Source of the DNA: Planctomycetota bacterium
GTDB taxonomy: Bacteria; Planctomycetota; UBA8742; UBA2392
Length of the DNA stretch: 64,000 nucleotides
Direction: 5' to 3'
Assembly (NCBI GenBank): GCA_027493625.1
Contig: JAOSKM010000001.1
Span: 1,331,489 to 1,395,488 of the forward strand
Part shown: piece by piece, positions 54,816 through 64,000 of the stretch
Layout: the number at the start of each line of letters is the position of its first letter
How positions within the stretch are numbered: the first letter of the stretch is position 1
Position numbers and translations under genes: made by a program
The notes under the pieces: generated by a model
Databases searched by the model: none
Told to the model about the DNA's origin: nothing
Seen by the model: the letters and a program-made list of their open reading frames with translations, nothing else

Positions 54816-55813
54816 CACTTCTCCTGGTTGGACTTGCCCGGCCTGCAGTCGAAGCCCGGCAGGCGCCTCTCGTACTGGTACTTGCGGGTGTTGAACACCC
54901 AGCGGATCCAGCGGTTGAAGTAGTCGTTCTCGTTGGTGCGGTCGGGCTGTTTCATCAGTTCGTCGCGCATTTCCTTCAGCGTCTTCTTCGGCGGCGTCAG
55001 GGTGCGGTCGCGCTTGAACACGTGCCAGCCGAAGTCGGTCTTCACCGGTTCGCTGAACTCGCCGTCCTTCAGCTTCCAGAGCGCCTGCGCGGCTTCCTTC
55101 ACCAGGGTGCCGTCGTTCTCGAAAATGCGCGGCAGCCTGCCCTTGGTGACGCCTGCCGCCGGGTCGATGCTGCGCTGCACGGCCAGGTCTTCGAACTTGC
55201 TGTCCAACTCCTTGGCCGGGGTTTCCTTCAGTTTCTTGTGCACTTCGTTGGCGTCGGACAGGTTTTTGAGCAGTATGTGCTTGCACTCGATGCTCGGCTC
55301 GGTGGCCTCGAAGTAGCGCACCAGCACGCGGCGCGTGATGAAGATGGGCGCGCGCTCACGCACGTAGGCGCGGAAACCTTCCAGGTCCATGCCCACATTC
55401 TGCTGCTTCAGCCAGTCTTCCAGCGTCAGCATGCCGTGGGTGTCCTGCTTCACCATCTGGCGGATGCCCTCGACCTGGCGGTCGGTCTCGCGGGTGATTT
55501 CTTCCTCGGTGAGGCCCAGACCGCCCAGTCGCTCGGCCTCGAGCTCGATCACCGCCGTGTCGCGCAGGTAGGTCAGCGAGTCGTTCAGCACGCGCTTTTC
55601 GGGCTGCGCCATGAACTCGTAGTCCCACATGCGGGCGATCAGCTGCTCGGAGGTGATCACCTTGCTGCCCACGCGCATCACCTCGCCGGGCTTGAGCGAG
55701 TTCTGCGCGCCTTTGTCGGGCACGTCCTGCGCGCCGGCGCGGTAGCCGACTACAAGACAGACTGCCGCCACCAGCGTGACGAACATGCAACGTAAGAACC
55801 AATGGCGTGCCAT
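54815..55813 (-). CDS. Exported parvulin-type peptidyl-prolyl isomerase 1
   Basis: 332 residues. Signal peptide FVTLVAAVCLVVGYRAGAQ. SurA/PrsA-like layout: N-terminal helices (ITSEQLIARMWDYEFMAQPE), then a parvulin domain with CKHILLKNLSDANEVHKKL, DLAVQRSIDPAAGVTKGRL and LWKLKDGEFSEPVKTDFGWH with its HVFKRD end. It ends in YERRLPGFDCRPGK, almost identical to the next gene's end. Translationally coupled to it through TGATG. Confidence 0.82.
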   Translation of the reverse strand: MARHWFLRCMFVTLVAAVCLVVGYRAGAQDVPDKGAQNSLKPGEVMRVGSKVITSEQLIARMWDYEFMAQPEKRVLNDSLTYLRDTAVIELEAERLGGLGLTEEEITRETDRQVEGIRQMVKQDTHGMLTLEDWLKQQNVGMDLEGFRAYVRERAPIFITRRVLVRYFEATEPSIECKHILLKNLSDANEVHKKLKETPAKELDSKFEDLAVQRSIDPAAGVTKGRLPRIFENDGTLVKEAAQALWKLKDGEFSEPVKTDFGWHVFKRDRTLTPPKKTLKEMRDELMKQPDRTNENDYFNRWIRWVFNTRKYQYERRLPGFDCRPGKSNQEK

Positions 55814-55961
55814 TCGGCATCCTCCGGGGGAATCTGCGGGGCCCCGTGCATGCTAGTCGATGGCGGTCGCGATGCAATGCGGGTCCGCGGGCAGCGTGTG
55901 ACGCCGCACTTTCGCGACGCCCCCGAATGCAGTAAATTGGCTCGAACTTCCGGAGCCTGTA

Positions 55962-58004
55962 GTGGCAATCGATCCCACACCTGCTGAGGGAATGCCGGCT
56001 GTCGGCGACGCGCACGCCGACGACAAACCGGCCCCCGTGCCCGAGCTGACCCCGGAAGGCGAAGCCCTGGCCGCGCCCGAGGAGTACTTCGGCGACCCGC
56101 CGACCGCCGAACCCGTGGTGGACGACACCGAGATCGACACGCCGGCCCCGGCCTCCGACTACGACACCGGCGTGGCGGAGCTGCTGGACGAAACCGACAA
56201 GTCCGAGTCGGAGCGGCTGAAGGCAGCCGACGCCACCACGAAGCGCAACTTCAAATCCGAAGCCGCGGAGCTTGAGCCCGAGCTGCTGGACGACCTGACC
56301 GCGACCGAAACCCCCACAGAGAGCAGCTCAGGCGGCAGCCTGTACCCCGGCAAGCTGCCCTCGGTGCGCGCGCCCGGCTGGGACCAGTCCGGCGCCGTAG
56401 CCGGGCTGGACCAGGACGAGCGCAGGCCCACTCCGCGCCCCCACCGCCCGGAGAGCGCGCCCCGAGCTCGAGCCCGCCTCGGCGCCCAGCCTGTCCGCAT
56501 TCCATCACGCCGTCGAGGACGACAGCCTGCCGGCCATGACGCCCGTTGAGGAGGCCCAGCAGGGCACCAAGATCCGCCGCCAGTTGACGGCCGTGGACCA
56601 GGCCGCCAAGGAGCTGGCGCGCGCGGCGCTGCAGGCGGAAATCGAAAAGGAAGAGAAACGCGCCCTCGCGCACTACGAGCCCGAGGAAGGCGAGATTCCG
56701 CCCAGCCCCGAGGTCGCCAAGCGCTTCGACGTGATCCTGCAGCTCGGCAAGGGCGGCATGGCCGTGGTGTACCTGTGCCGCGACCCGCGCCGCGGCGGCA
56801 AGGTGCTGGCGGTCAAGGACATCCGCGCCGAGATGAAACCGGGCATGAAGGTCGAGCAGCGCGTCGAGCACGAGGCGATGCTGCTCAAGGAACTCGACCA
56901 CCCCGGCATCGTGAAGGTGTACGACTTCCTGAAGTTCCCGCGCGGCAGCGCGATCGTGATGGAGTTCATCGACGGGCTGCCGCTGGACCACGAGATCGGC
57001 GCCGGCCGCCGCATCACCTGGGACTTCGGCGCGCGCATCCTGCGCGAGATCGGCGCGGCGCTCGGCTACGCGCACCAGCACGGCGTGATCCACCGCGACA
57101 TCAAGCCGGACAACATCCTGTACTCCGAGCGTCACAGCGTGATGAAGCTGGTGGACTTCGGCCTGGCCCGCATGTTCGGCGACCCGACCGAAGTGCACAT
57201 GACGCGCACAGGCATGGTGGTCGGCACCCCGCATTACATGAGCCCGGAACAGGTGAGCGGCAAGACGCTCGACCAGCGCAGCGACATCTACAGCTTCGGG
57301 GCGACGCTGTACTATCTCTTGACGGGTCAACGCCACGTCGAGGGCAGCAACGTGATGGACATCCTGGAGCAGCAGCGCAGCAAGGAGATCGTGCCCCCAG
57401 CCACCTGCGCCGCGAAATCCCGGGCTGGCTCGGCTACATCGTCGGCAAGATGATGGAGATCAAGCCCGACGACCGCTACCAGAGCATGGAAGAGGTGCTG
57501 CAGGACCTCGACAGGGCCGAGCGCGACCCCGACAACTTCGTGCGCAACAACCCGCGCGGCCCGGTCAAGCGCTACGCGGGACTCGAGCTTGCCCCCTTCC
57601 CGCCCGAGACCGACGGCTACTCCGGCGGCATGTCGCCCGCCACCACCGGCGCCGAGCCGGCACAAGAAGGCTGGCCATCGTCGCAATCGCCGGAGGCCGG
57701 CGATCGCACCACTCACCGCGTGCAGGCTGTCCACCACCACACCACGCGCCGGCATGACTCAAGCAGCCAGGCCGAGCTCAAACAGGAGTTGCCGGCGCTC
57801 GACGAGGAAGCCACGCCGGCGCAGATTTCCGCCATGTTGCGAGAAATCAGCGGGCGCCTTGAGAAGGCCGAGAAACGCCAGGTGGGCCCCGGCCTGCTGG
57901 TGCTGATCGTGCTGCTCAGCGTGCTGATCGTGATGCTGCTGATCACAGGCGGCCTGCTGCTGGCGCAGCGTGAAGGCTACCTGCAGCAGTTCTTCGGCTG
58001 GTAG
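55962..58004 (+). CDS. Transmembrane Ser/Thr protein kinase (two frameshifts)
   Basis: GTG start after GGAG. An acidic, disordered N-terminal region of about 200 residues precedes a complete Hanks-type kinase domain: GKGGMAVVYLC (Gly loop) near 262, AVKDIR (catalytic Lys), HRDIKPDNILY near 377, DFGLARMFG near 398 and GTPHYMSPEQV near 425. A long linker leads to one C-terminal membrane helix (GLLVLIVLLSVLIVMLLITG). The frame breaks at the C4 run 56459-56462 (one extra base; restored ELEPASAPSLSAFHHAV) and at the C5 run 57394-57398 (one missing; restored PPSHLRREIPGWLGYI). Most of the kinase domain is intact. Confidence 0.88.
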
Positions 58005-58081
58005 ACGAAAACACTTGCGCCCCCTTTCGTGCAAACCGCCTGACATTGCTACACTGCCGCCCTGACCTGTAAGGAGCAGAC

Positions 58082-59203
58082 GTGGGCTTTACGGTAAATC
58101 GACGCAAGACGCGTACCTGCATGGTGGGCGATCGCCCCGTGGGCGGTGATCACCTGGTGGCCGTGCAGACCATGACCAAGACCAAGACCTGGGACGTGGA
58201 CGGCACCCTGCGCCAGATTCGCGGCGCCCAGGACAAAGGCGTAGACATCGTGCGCGTGGCCTGCCCCGACGACAAATCCGCCGCGGCATTGCCCGCCATC
58301 ATCGCGGGCTCGCGCGTGCCGATCATCGCCGACATCCACTTCGCGCCGGGCCTGGCCCTGAAGGCGCTCGAGGCGGGCGTGCACTGCGTGCGCATCAACC
58401 CGGGCAACATCAAGCTTGAGCTGGTGCAGAAGATCGTCGCCCTGGCCAAGGACAAAGGCGCCGCCATCCGCATCGGCGTCAACTCGGGCTCGATCATGCC
58501 CCGCAAGGGCCTCGAGGTGAAGCAGGACATGGAACTCGAGATGGCCGACCTGATGGTGGACACGGCCGTGCAGTGGTGCGAGCAGTTCGACAAGTGGGGC
58601 TTCCACAACTTCAAGGTCAGCCTGAAGTCGAGCGACGTGCTGACCACCATCTACACCAACCGGCGTTTCGCGCAGCAGACCGACGTGCCGCTGCATCTGG
58701 GCGTGACCGAGGCCGGCATGCTGCAGGCCAGCACGGTCAAATCCAGCATCGGGCTCGGCACCCTGCTGGGCGAGGGCATCGGCGACACGATCCGCGTTTC
58801 CATCACCGGCGACCCGCTGGACGAAGTGGACGTGGGCTACGAAATCCTCAGCGCCCTGCGCCTGCGCAAGAAGAACGTCGAGATCGTGGCCTGCCCCAGT
58901 TGCGGCCGCGACGAAGTGGACGGCGGCGTGGAAACCCTTGCGCGCCAGGTGGAAGAGCGGCTGCGCGACTACAAGGGCAACATCACGGTCAGCGTGCTGG
59001 GCTGCATCGTGAACGGCCCGGGCGAAGCGGCCGAGGCCGACCTGGGCATCGCGGGCGCCAAGGACGCGGGTTACCTGTTCAAGGGCGAGCAGATTCTAAG
59101 GCGCGTGCCCAACGAGAAGCTGGTCGATGAGCTGATGATCGAGCTCTACAAGCTGGAAAAAAGAACGCGCCGGCGAAGCAGCCAGCCTCGCGCCATCGAA
59201 TAG
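58082..59203 (+). CDS. ispG: 4-hydroxy-3-methylbut-2-enyl-diphosphate synthase
   Basis: Iron-sulfur enzyme that reductively dehydrates MEcPP to HMBPP in the non-mevalonate isoprenoid pathway. 373 residues. GTG start after AAGGAG. N-terminal TIM barrel (VQTMTKTKTWDVDGTLRQI, IADIHFAPGLALKALEAGV, VRINPGNI, GVNSGS) and cluster ligands CPSCGRDE near 271 and LGCIVNGPGEAAEADLG near 307. A short Arg-rich tail is extra. A TACACT -10 candidate lies about 30 bases upstream. Confidence 0.97.
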   Translation: MGFTVNRRKTRTCMVGDRPVGGDHLVAVQTMTKTKTWDVDGTLRQIRGAQDKGVDIVRVACPDDKSAAALPAIIAGSRVPIIADIHFAPGLALKALEAGVHCVRINPGNIKLELVQKIVALAKDKGAAIRIGVNSGSIMPRKGLEVKQDMELEMADLMVDTAVQWCEQFDKWGFHNFKVSLKSSDVLTTIYTNRRFAQQTDVPLHLGVTEAGMLQASTVKSSIGLGTLLGEGIGDTIRVSITGDPLDEVDVGYEILSALRLRKKNVEIVACPSCGRDEVDGGVETLARQVEERLRDYKGNITVSVLGCIVNGPGEAAEADLGIAGAKDAGYLFKGEQILRRVPNEKLVDELMIELYKLEKRTRRRSSQPRAIE

Positions 59204-59332
59204 CTGATCCACGCACCACCAAAGTTGCAAAGTGTGCAACGTCTCGAAATAATGAGAACCCGGAAAAGATACCCTTCCGGGCGTGAACCTCGTCGCTATT
59301 CTGGCGCCACAACTCCAACAGACGAGGTGGAT
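59204..59332. other. Intergenic region after ispG
   Basis: Two small inverted repeats: GTTGCA/TGCAAC (59223-59239) and CCCGGAA/TTCCGGG (59263-59282). The second could terminate ispG. TATTCT near 59297 is a possible -10 for the next gene. Confidence 0.45.
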
Positions 59333-60073
59333 ATGCGAACTGTATTGCTTGCGGCGGCGGCGTTGTTGCTGGGCGGCTGCACACTGAGTTCCAATGTCGG
59401 GGGCTGGGACTTCGGCACCATGTACGTTGGCGAAACCGCGACCTCCGGCAACATCACCTGGAAGAATACCGGCAGCGACCCGGTCAACTTCATGGGAGTG
59501 ATGGGTTCGTGGGGCGGCGGTAGTCCCTACTCGCTCCAGCCTTCGCCGTACACCGGCAGCACGTTGGCCAAGAACGCGGACAGCAATCCTGTGCAGGTGG
59601 TGTTTTCCCCGGTGGCTGCGGGGACCTACACCGGCACGCTCGACCCTGTGCGCGATGTCGGTCAGGGTAAAACCTGTACCGCCGATAAGGTGAAGGTGAA
59701 AGGTGTTGCCGTTGCACAAGTGGCCAAGGGCAACCTGAACATCGGCGGTCCCGCAATCACCAACGGCAATGCCCTGGACTTCGGCTCCGTTCGGGCAAAT
59801 GCCGGCCCCGCCCGTTCGCTTCGCGTTGACGTGCTGAACGTGGGCAGTGCGCCGGTCACCGTGCAGGCACGATTCAAGAAGGGCAATGAGGGATTCACGA
59901 TTGTCAGCCCGGGCGCGAGTTTCACGATCCCGGCCAACGGGCGGAAAGTGACCGTGAAAATCGAGTTCCTGCCCACGAGCGTCGGTACGCATTGGGACGT
60001 GATCGAGTTCGTGGACACCACGAACTCCGCGAACCTCTCGGCGACCAGCCTGACAGGCATCGGTACCGAGTAA
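59333..60073 (+). CDS. Lipoprotein with two ASH/Ig-like domains
   Basis: 246 residues. Lipoprotein signal MRTVLLAAAALLLGGCTLSS, start set by GAGGTGG. Two repeats follow the choice-of-anchor-D / ASH pattern: WDFGTMYVGETATSGNITWK with NTGSDPVNFM, and LDFGSVRANAGPARSLRVDV with LNVGSAPVTVQARF. Such domains are Ig-like and mediate protein contacts in the periplasm or at the surface. The function is unknown. Followed by a strong intrinsic terminator. Confidence 0.82.
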   Translation: MRTVLLAAAALLLGGCTLSSNVGGWDFGTMYVGETATSGNITWKNTGSDPVNFMGVMGSWGGGSPYSLQPSPYTGSTLAKNADSNPVQVVFSPVAAGTYTGTLDPVRDVGQGKTCTADKVKVKGVAVAQVAKGNLNIGGPAITNGNALDFGSVRANAGPARSLRVDVLNVGSAPVTVQARFKKGNEGFTIVSPGASFTIPANGRKVTVKIEFLPTSVGTHWDVIEFVDTTNSANLSATSLTGIGTE

Positions 60074-60090
60074 CGCTGCAGGTTTTCGCG

Positions 60091-60133
60091 CGGGGGTCGT
60101 GGGTGGGCCAACAACCACGACCCCCGGCTTTTT
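60091..60133 (+). terminator. Rho-independent terminator of the ASH lipoprotein gene
   Basis: CGGGGGTCGTGG and CCACGACCCCCG form a 12-bp stem, followed by GCTTTTT. The T-run touches the stop codon of the convergent gene. Confidence 0.85.
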
Positions 60134-60801
60134 CAGGCCGTGAGCATGGCCTGAACTCCGTCATCGGTCAGCGCCACCCCCTGCGGGTCCTTGCTGAACA
60201 GCTGGAAACCCGGCAGCTCGGACGCGGCCCGCAACGCCTGGATCAGATGGGGGTCATCCCACAGGGCGCGCAACTCGTCGACGCTCAGCTTGTGCTGGTG
60301 CTCGATCAGGTGCTCGGCCAGGCGCGCGGCCGGCAGCCAGTTCATGCGCTTGATGCGTGTGCCCTCTCGCCACTCACGAATGGCCTCATCCAGCGCAGCC
60401 GGCGCCGCAAAAAACAGCGACAGCCAGGCACGCCGGAACGAGAAGCCATGGTCCTGGTCATACACACAGTCGTTCACGAACGCGTTATCCGGCGGCACGA
60501 CGACGATTGCCGCGCCATCGACGTCCCGGGTGATCTCCCAGCGCCGCCGCCCCGGCCGTCGCACGAAGGGGAAAGTCACGAACTGCCCCAGCACCACGCA
60601 AGGCGCCACGATGTACGGGTTCATGAAGCGCAGCAGGAAAACCGCCGCCATGAAAAGGCAGACGAAAATCACCATGTAACTCACGGCCGTGAAGATGAAA
60701 CACAGCGCCAGTTGCCACAGGGCGGCCATGCGACAGGCGCGCACGCGGTCACGCACCAGTGCGCCGAGCCAGCGCTCGGCCGTGGTTTGAAGCTCAGGCA
60801 C
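60133..60801 (-). CDS. Membrane protein, function unknown
   Basis: 222 residues. Two adjacent N-terminal hydrophobic helices (LALCFIFTAVSYMVIFVCLF and AAVFLLRFMNPYIVAPCVV) are followed by a cytoplasmic or periplasmic alpha/beta part (WEITRDVDGAAIVVVPPDN) and a helical C-terminus. No family is recognised. Confidence 0.65.
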   Translation of the reverse strand: MPELQTTAERWLGALVRDRVRACRMAALWQLALCFIFTAVSYMVIFVCLFMAAVFLLRFMNPYIVAPCVVLGQFVTFPFVRRPGRRRWEITRDVDGAAIVVVPPDNAFVNDCVYDQDHGFSFRRAWLSLFFAAPAALDEAIREWREGTRIKRMNWLPAARLAEHLIEHQHKLSVDELRALWDDPHLIQALRAASELPGFQLFSKDPQGVALTDDGVQAMLTA

Positions 60802-60893
60802 AATTCGGGCGGCCCGTGCCGCAGGGAAGGGGAAGCCGGGGTTTCCTACGCAGCTTGATTCTCCCCCATGAAAGTCGCATCGGCAAGCGGATT

Positions 60894-62024
60894 TCAGCGC
60901 AGCTTCGCGATGCGCCGGGCGACGTGCTTGAAGGTCTGGTACTCCATGCCGAACTGCCGCTCATTTTTGGGCTCTTCGGCGACGGGCGTGACCGGTATGC
61001 CCGCGATTTCGCGGCGCGGGTTGACGGCGTGGTGGGTGGTCTTCAGCAGCACGGTCTGGCCGTTCTGGCTGAGCCCCAGATAATAGTTGTAGATCTGTCT
61101 GGCGGGTTTGCCGCTTTCGTCCGTGCCCTGGCCTGGCTTGTGGCAGCGCAGCGTGATATCGAGCGGCAGCGGCGTGCTGAACATGACGTGCCATCTGCCC
61201 GACGGGCCGAACACCTGGATCACGCTCTGCGAGAACATCACCTTTCCCATCAACCCGAAGGCCCGCAGCACCACGTTCACCAGCTGCACCAGCCGCACGC
61301 CCAGGTAGGCGCCGGCCACCAGCGCCAGCACCTTGGTCGCGATGAAGGTGAAACCCTCGTTGCCGCCGCTGCGCGGTACCGCCAGGCCCAGGTTGCGGGC
61401 GGCCTCGGTGTGCAGGTGCCAGAAGGCCCAGACCGCGCCGGCAAACACGGCAAGCTGCAGGATGCAGCCGAACAGCCCCGGGTCTGAACTGTGGTAGATT
61501 GCTACTTCCCTGCCGGCCTGCCGGTCCGGCTTGTCTTTCTCGGCGGGTTCATCCTCGACGTCGGCTTCGGCAGCGCGTCGCGCCGCGGGCTGGGGTTGCG
61601 GCACGGGCAGCCCGCGATCCGGCGCGCGCTCCTGACCGTGCCGCCCGGGGGCGCTGACCGGTGTCTCGACACTGGGCGCGGCATCGGGCCTGGCAGGCTG
61701 CGGCGGTGCGGGCCGTGTCGCGGCTTCAAGCAGACCTGTCACGGACGCGCGCTCGAAGCTGGAAACGTTCAGCTCCGCGTCGGAACCGTCGGCCAGCTGC
61801 AGGCGCAGCGTGTCGGAGAAATCTCCCTTCTGCAGGGCGGGCAGAGCCGCCAGCTCGACGCGGGCGAACTCCCCCACCAGCGACTCGCGCGTAAAGGCCA
61901 GCACGCGCGCGCCCTCCAGCACCAGGTGGGTCTCCCCGATCGGCCCGTGCAGCCCGCAGCTCAGGGCGGCGTGGGCGCGTGGTTCGGCAGCGAGCAGCCG
62001 GCGGATTTCCGTGGGCAAGGTCAT
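60894..62024 (-). CDS. Membrane protein with proline-rich linker, function unknown
   Basis: 376 residues. An N-terminal soluble domain (about 1-100; HLVLEGARVLAFTRESLVGE) is followed by a Pro/Ala/Arg-rich linker (about 105-170), two hydrophobic helices (LFGCILQLAVFAGAVWAFWH and KVLALVAGAYLGVRLVQLVN) and a beta-rich C-terminal part (LPLDITLRCHKPGQG). No family is recognised. It is divergent from the secreted protein at 62157. Confidence 0.7.
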   Translation of the reverse strand: MTLPTEIRRLLAAEPRAHAALSCGLHGPIGETHLVLEGARVLAFTRESLVGEFARVELAALPALQKGDFSDTLRLQLADGSDAELNVSSFERASVTGLLEAATRPAPPQPARPDAAPSVETPVSAPGRHGQERAPDRGLPVPQPQPAARRAAEADVEDEPAEKDKPDRQAGREVAIYHSSDPGLFGCILQLAVFAGAVWAFWHLHTEAARNLGLAVPRSGGNEGFTFIATKVLALVAGAYLGVRLVQLVNVVLRAFGLMGKVMFSQSVIQVFGPSGRWHVMFSTPLPLDITLRCHKPGQGTDESGKPARQIYNYYLGLSQNGQTVLLKTTHHAVNPRREIAGIPVTPVAEEPKNERQFGMEYQTFKHVARRIAKLR

Positions 62025-62156
62025 GGCGTGACTCTAGCAAGCTCAAGTCTGGAATGCCGCACGGCCCATGACACAATGACGGCGCGTATTCCCCTTCGAC
62101 GGCTTGGGATCTTGACGGAACGCGGTGCGACCGCGCCTGCTGCAATTGGGAATGCC

Positions 62157-64000
62157 ATGAAAACGACCTGCATCCTGCTGCTTACGGTCCTGGCGGCTTT
62201 GGTCCTGGGCGCCTGCGGAGGCGGCGGCGCCCCGCCCGGCGGGGGCAGCGCGCCCGCGCCCGTGGTGGTGGCAGTCAGCCCCAAGGCGCTGAACCTGCAG
62301 CTTGGATTGCAGCAGCAGTTCACGGCCAGCACCAGCGACGGCCTGGGCGTCACCTGGAGCCTTTCGCCACCCAGCGCCTTCTACGGCACCATCGACGGCA
62401 CCGGCCTGTACACCGCGCCGACCGTGATGCCGGGCAATCCCACGGTGACCATCACGGCCACCAGCACAAGCGACCCCACGAAATTCGACACCGCGTCGCT
62501 GACGCTGCAGCCGGGGCAGGTGTTCGGCACGTTCCCGGTGAGGTTCGACGTCAGGACGCGCGGCGGCTGGCAGAACATGATCGCGCCGGTCACGGCGGGC
62601 ATCCCGCTGCCGAAGAACCTGCACAGCAACGAGAACACCCTGGCGCTTCAGACCCAGGGCGGTGCGGCCGTGCCCGCGCAGTTCCGCGTCACCTCTCGCT
62701 GGCCGGGCGGCACGATCCGCTGGGTGCTGGTCGATTTCATGGCGGATCTGTCCGGCACCGGCGGCGTGGGCAAGTACCAGCTCAACAGCGGCGGCACGGG
62801 CAGCGCCACCGGCACCAACCTCAGCGTCAACAACGGCGCGTCCAGCGTGGTGGTGAACACCGGGATGCTCGAGTTCACGGTCAACAAGAACAGCTTCCGG
62901 CTGTTTGACAGCGTCCGGATCGACCGCGACCTGGCCGGCGCCTGGGACGAATGCCTGGACACCGCGAACATGCAGGGCGTGGTGGTCAGCGCTGCCGGCA
63001 CCGATTACCTGATGGACCAGGTCGCCCCCAGCGTCGAGGTCGAGGAATCCGGGCCGATCCGCGCCACCATCGTGGTCAAGGGCGTGCATCGCAGCACGCT
63101 GGCCGTCGACAACCTGGACTACCTGGTGCGCATCACGGCCTGGAACGACCTGCCGTTCATCGACGTGCAGTACAGTTTCAAGAACATGGAAGGGCACGGC
63201 ATAGCGGCCGCCACGCCCGGCGCCGCGGCGGCGCAACTGGCGGCATACCAGGTGGTGGACGCGATCAACCTGGACCTGCCGCTGGACTTCAACGGCGTGA
63301 ACCCGTCCGCGCGCATCGCCGGCAATCCCGGCGACCACGTGGGCAGCGGCCTGACCGCCGGCCAGTACGTCTCTCTGTACCAGGACTACACCGGGGCCCA
63401 TGACCCGGCGGACCCGGAGAACCCCCAGCCCGCGGGTTACAACGTCGGCACCGGCGACGGCAGCTCCGACCCGCTGACCAACGTCTGGCCCACCCAGGAC
63501 GACACGCACATCGGCTACACCTTCGACAGCAGCGGCACCACCAGCAGCTTCGCCACCCACGCACCGGGCTGGATCCAGATGGCGGCCGGCAGCTTGCGCG
63601 TGACCGCCGCGCTGCAGGACTTCTGGCAGCTCTATCCCAAGGAGCTGCGCGCGCAGGGCGACGGGCTGCTGCGCGTCGGGATCTGGCCCGACGCCGCGGC
63701 GCCGCTCGAGGTGTTTGCCGGCGCGATGAGAAGCCACCGGCTGCTGTTCAGCTTCGAGCGCGCCGGGAGCATCTACGCCCCGAGCGCGCAGCTGTACTGG
63801 AACATGCTGAACGACCCGCCGCGCGGAATCTGCGACCCGCGCCACTACGCGGCCACCCGCGCCTTCGGCGAGATCGCCTGGACAAACGCCACGCTCAGCG
63901 ACACCACGGGGTTCCGCACCGCCAGCAAGGCCTTCGCGCAGAACTACATGAGCGAGGTGATCGCCCACATGGGCGACATCCTCAATGACCGCAGCGACGG
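62157..64000 (+). CDS. Secreted lipoprotein, Ig-like plus PcRGLX/YetA-like RIFT barrel (partial)
   Basis: Open to the window end (at least 614 residues). Signal peptide MKTTCILLLTVLAALVLGAC with a lipobox, then a Gly/Pro linker and a Big-2-type Ig domain (VSPKALNLQLGLQQQFTAST, then GTIDGTGLYTAPTVMPGN). Next comes MIAPVTAGIPLPKNLHSNEN, RWPGG-type (SRWPGGTIRWVLVDFMADLS) and the later LLRVGIWPDAAAPLEVFAGA with MRSHRLLFSF, the pattern of the PcRGLX/YetA-like RIFT-barrel family related to exo-rhamnogalacturonan lyases. A role in polysaccharide breakdown is inferred. Confidence 0.78.
   Translation, partial: MKTTCILLLTVLAALVLGACGGGGAPPGGGSAPAPVVVAVSPKALNLQLGLQQQFTASTSDGLGVTWSLSPPSAFYGTIDGTGLYTAPTVMPGNPTVTITATSTSDPTKFDTASLTLQPGQVFGTFPVRFDVRTRGGWQNMIAPVTAGIPLPKNLHSNENTLALQTQGGAAVPAQFRVTSRWPGGTIRWVLVDFMADLSGTGGVGKYQLNSGGTGSATGTNLSVNNGASSVVVNTGMLEFTVNKNSFRLFDSVRIDRDLAGAWDECLDTANMQGVVVSAAGTDYLMDQVAPSVEVEESGPIRATIVVKGVHRSTLAVDNLDYLVRITAWNDLPFIDVQYSFKNMEGHGIAAATPGAAAAQLAAYQVVDAINLDLPLDFNGVNPSARIAGNPGDHVGSGLTAGQYVSLYQDYTGAHDPADPENPQPAGYNVGTGDGSSDPLTNVWPTQDDTHIGYTFDSSGTTSSFATHAPGWIQMAAGSLRVTAALQDFWQLYPKELRAQGDGLLRVGIWPDAAAPLEVFAGAMRSHRLLFSFERAGSIYAPSAQLYWNMLNDPPRGICDPRHYAATRAFGEIAWTNATLSDTTGFRTASKAFAQNYMSEVIAHMGDILNDRSD

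Overview
The window is 64 kb of GC-rich, gene-dense DNA from a Gram-negative bacterium. Outer-membrane biogenesis and LPS genes (an LpxH-like hydrolase, hldE, gmhA, a giant AsmA-like protein, two outer-membrane barrels, many lipoproteins) sit beside a transmembrane Ser/Thr kinase, EF-hand proteins and a PcRGLX/YetA-like secreted protein. This mix, and the style of the intergenic repeats, suggest Planctomycetota or a related PVC/candidate lineage. No rRNA is present, so the placement is inference. I see no tRNA, CRISPR, transposase or phage genes.

Layout: 1-8.4 kb holds terC, a GT2 glycosyltransferase, a DUF1858-like protein, recG, a haem lipoprotein, a thioredoxin-like protein, moaE, an M50 protease and a lipoprotein. 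8.5-14.3 kb holds a large TPR-like lipoprotein, argG, a DUF58 protein, rlmN and rsmD. 14.4-20.4 kb holds a 1335-residue AsmA-like protein, an outer-membrane barrel and a small protein. 20.6-23.7 kb holds a FliA/WhiG-type sigma factor preceded by a stand-alone sigma region-2 protein, then a CNNM/CBS membrane protein. 24-33 kb holds ligA, a ChaN-like protein, lpxH-hldE-gmhA, cinA and a CMD-family protein. 33.5-40 kb holds a transglutaminase-like protein, an outer-membrane barrel, an EF-hand protein and a dihaem cytochrome. 40-46.5 kb holds menG/ubiE, rplM-rpsI, a lipoprotein, clpP, an Arg-rich repeat protein and a Tat-exported DUF1513 protein. 46.7-53.8 kb holds three tandem cold-shock genes, rarA, membrane proteins, a hydrolase and scpB. 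53.8-64 kb holds two parvulin-type isomerases, the kinase, ispG and several envelope proteins; the last gene runs off the end.

Two patterns cut across the window. First, most larger intergenic gaps carry long inverted repeats whose arms are degenerate 7-bp or 9-bp tandem repeats; the sequence differs from site to site, and many begin exactly at a stop codon. Shorter palindromes recur nearly verbatim. Second, at least ten reading frames, including the essential rpsI, are broken by single-base indels, mostly in homopolymers. This looks like sequence error, and I annotate these as whole genes. Several genes also have a -10-like hexamer 6-7 bases before the ATG and no Shine-Dalgarno sequence, which predicts leaderless mRNAs.
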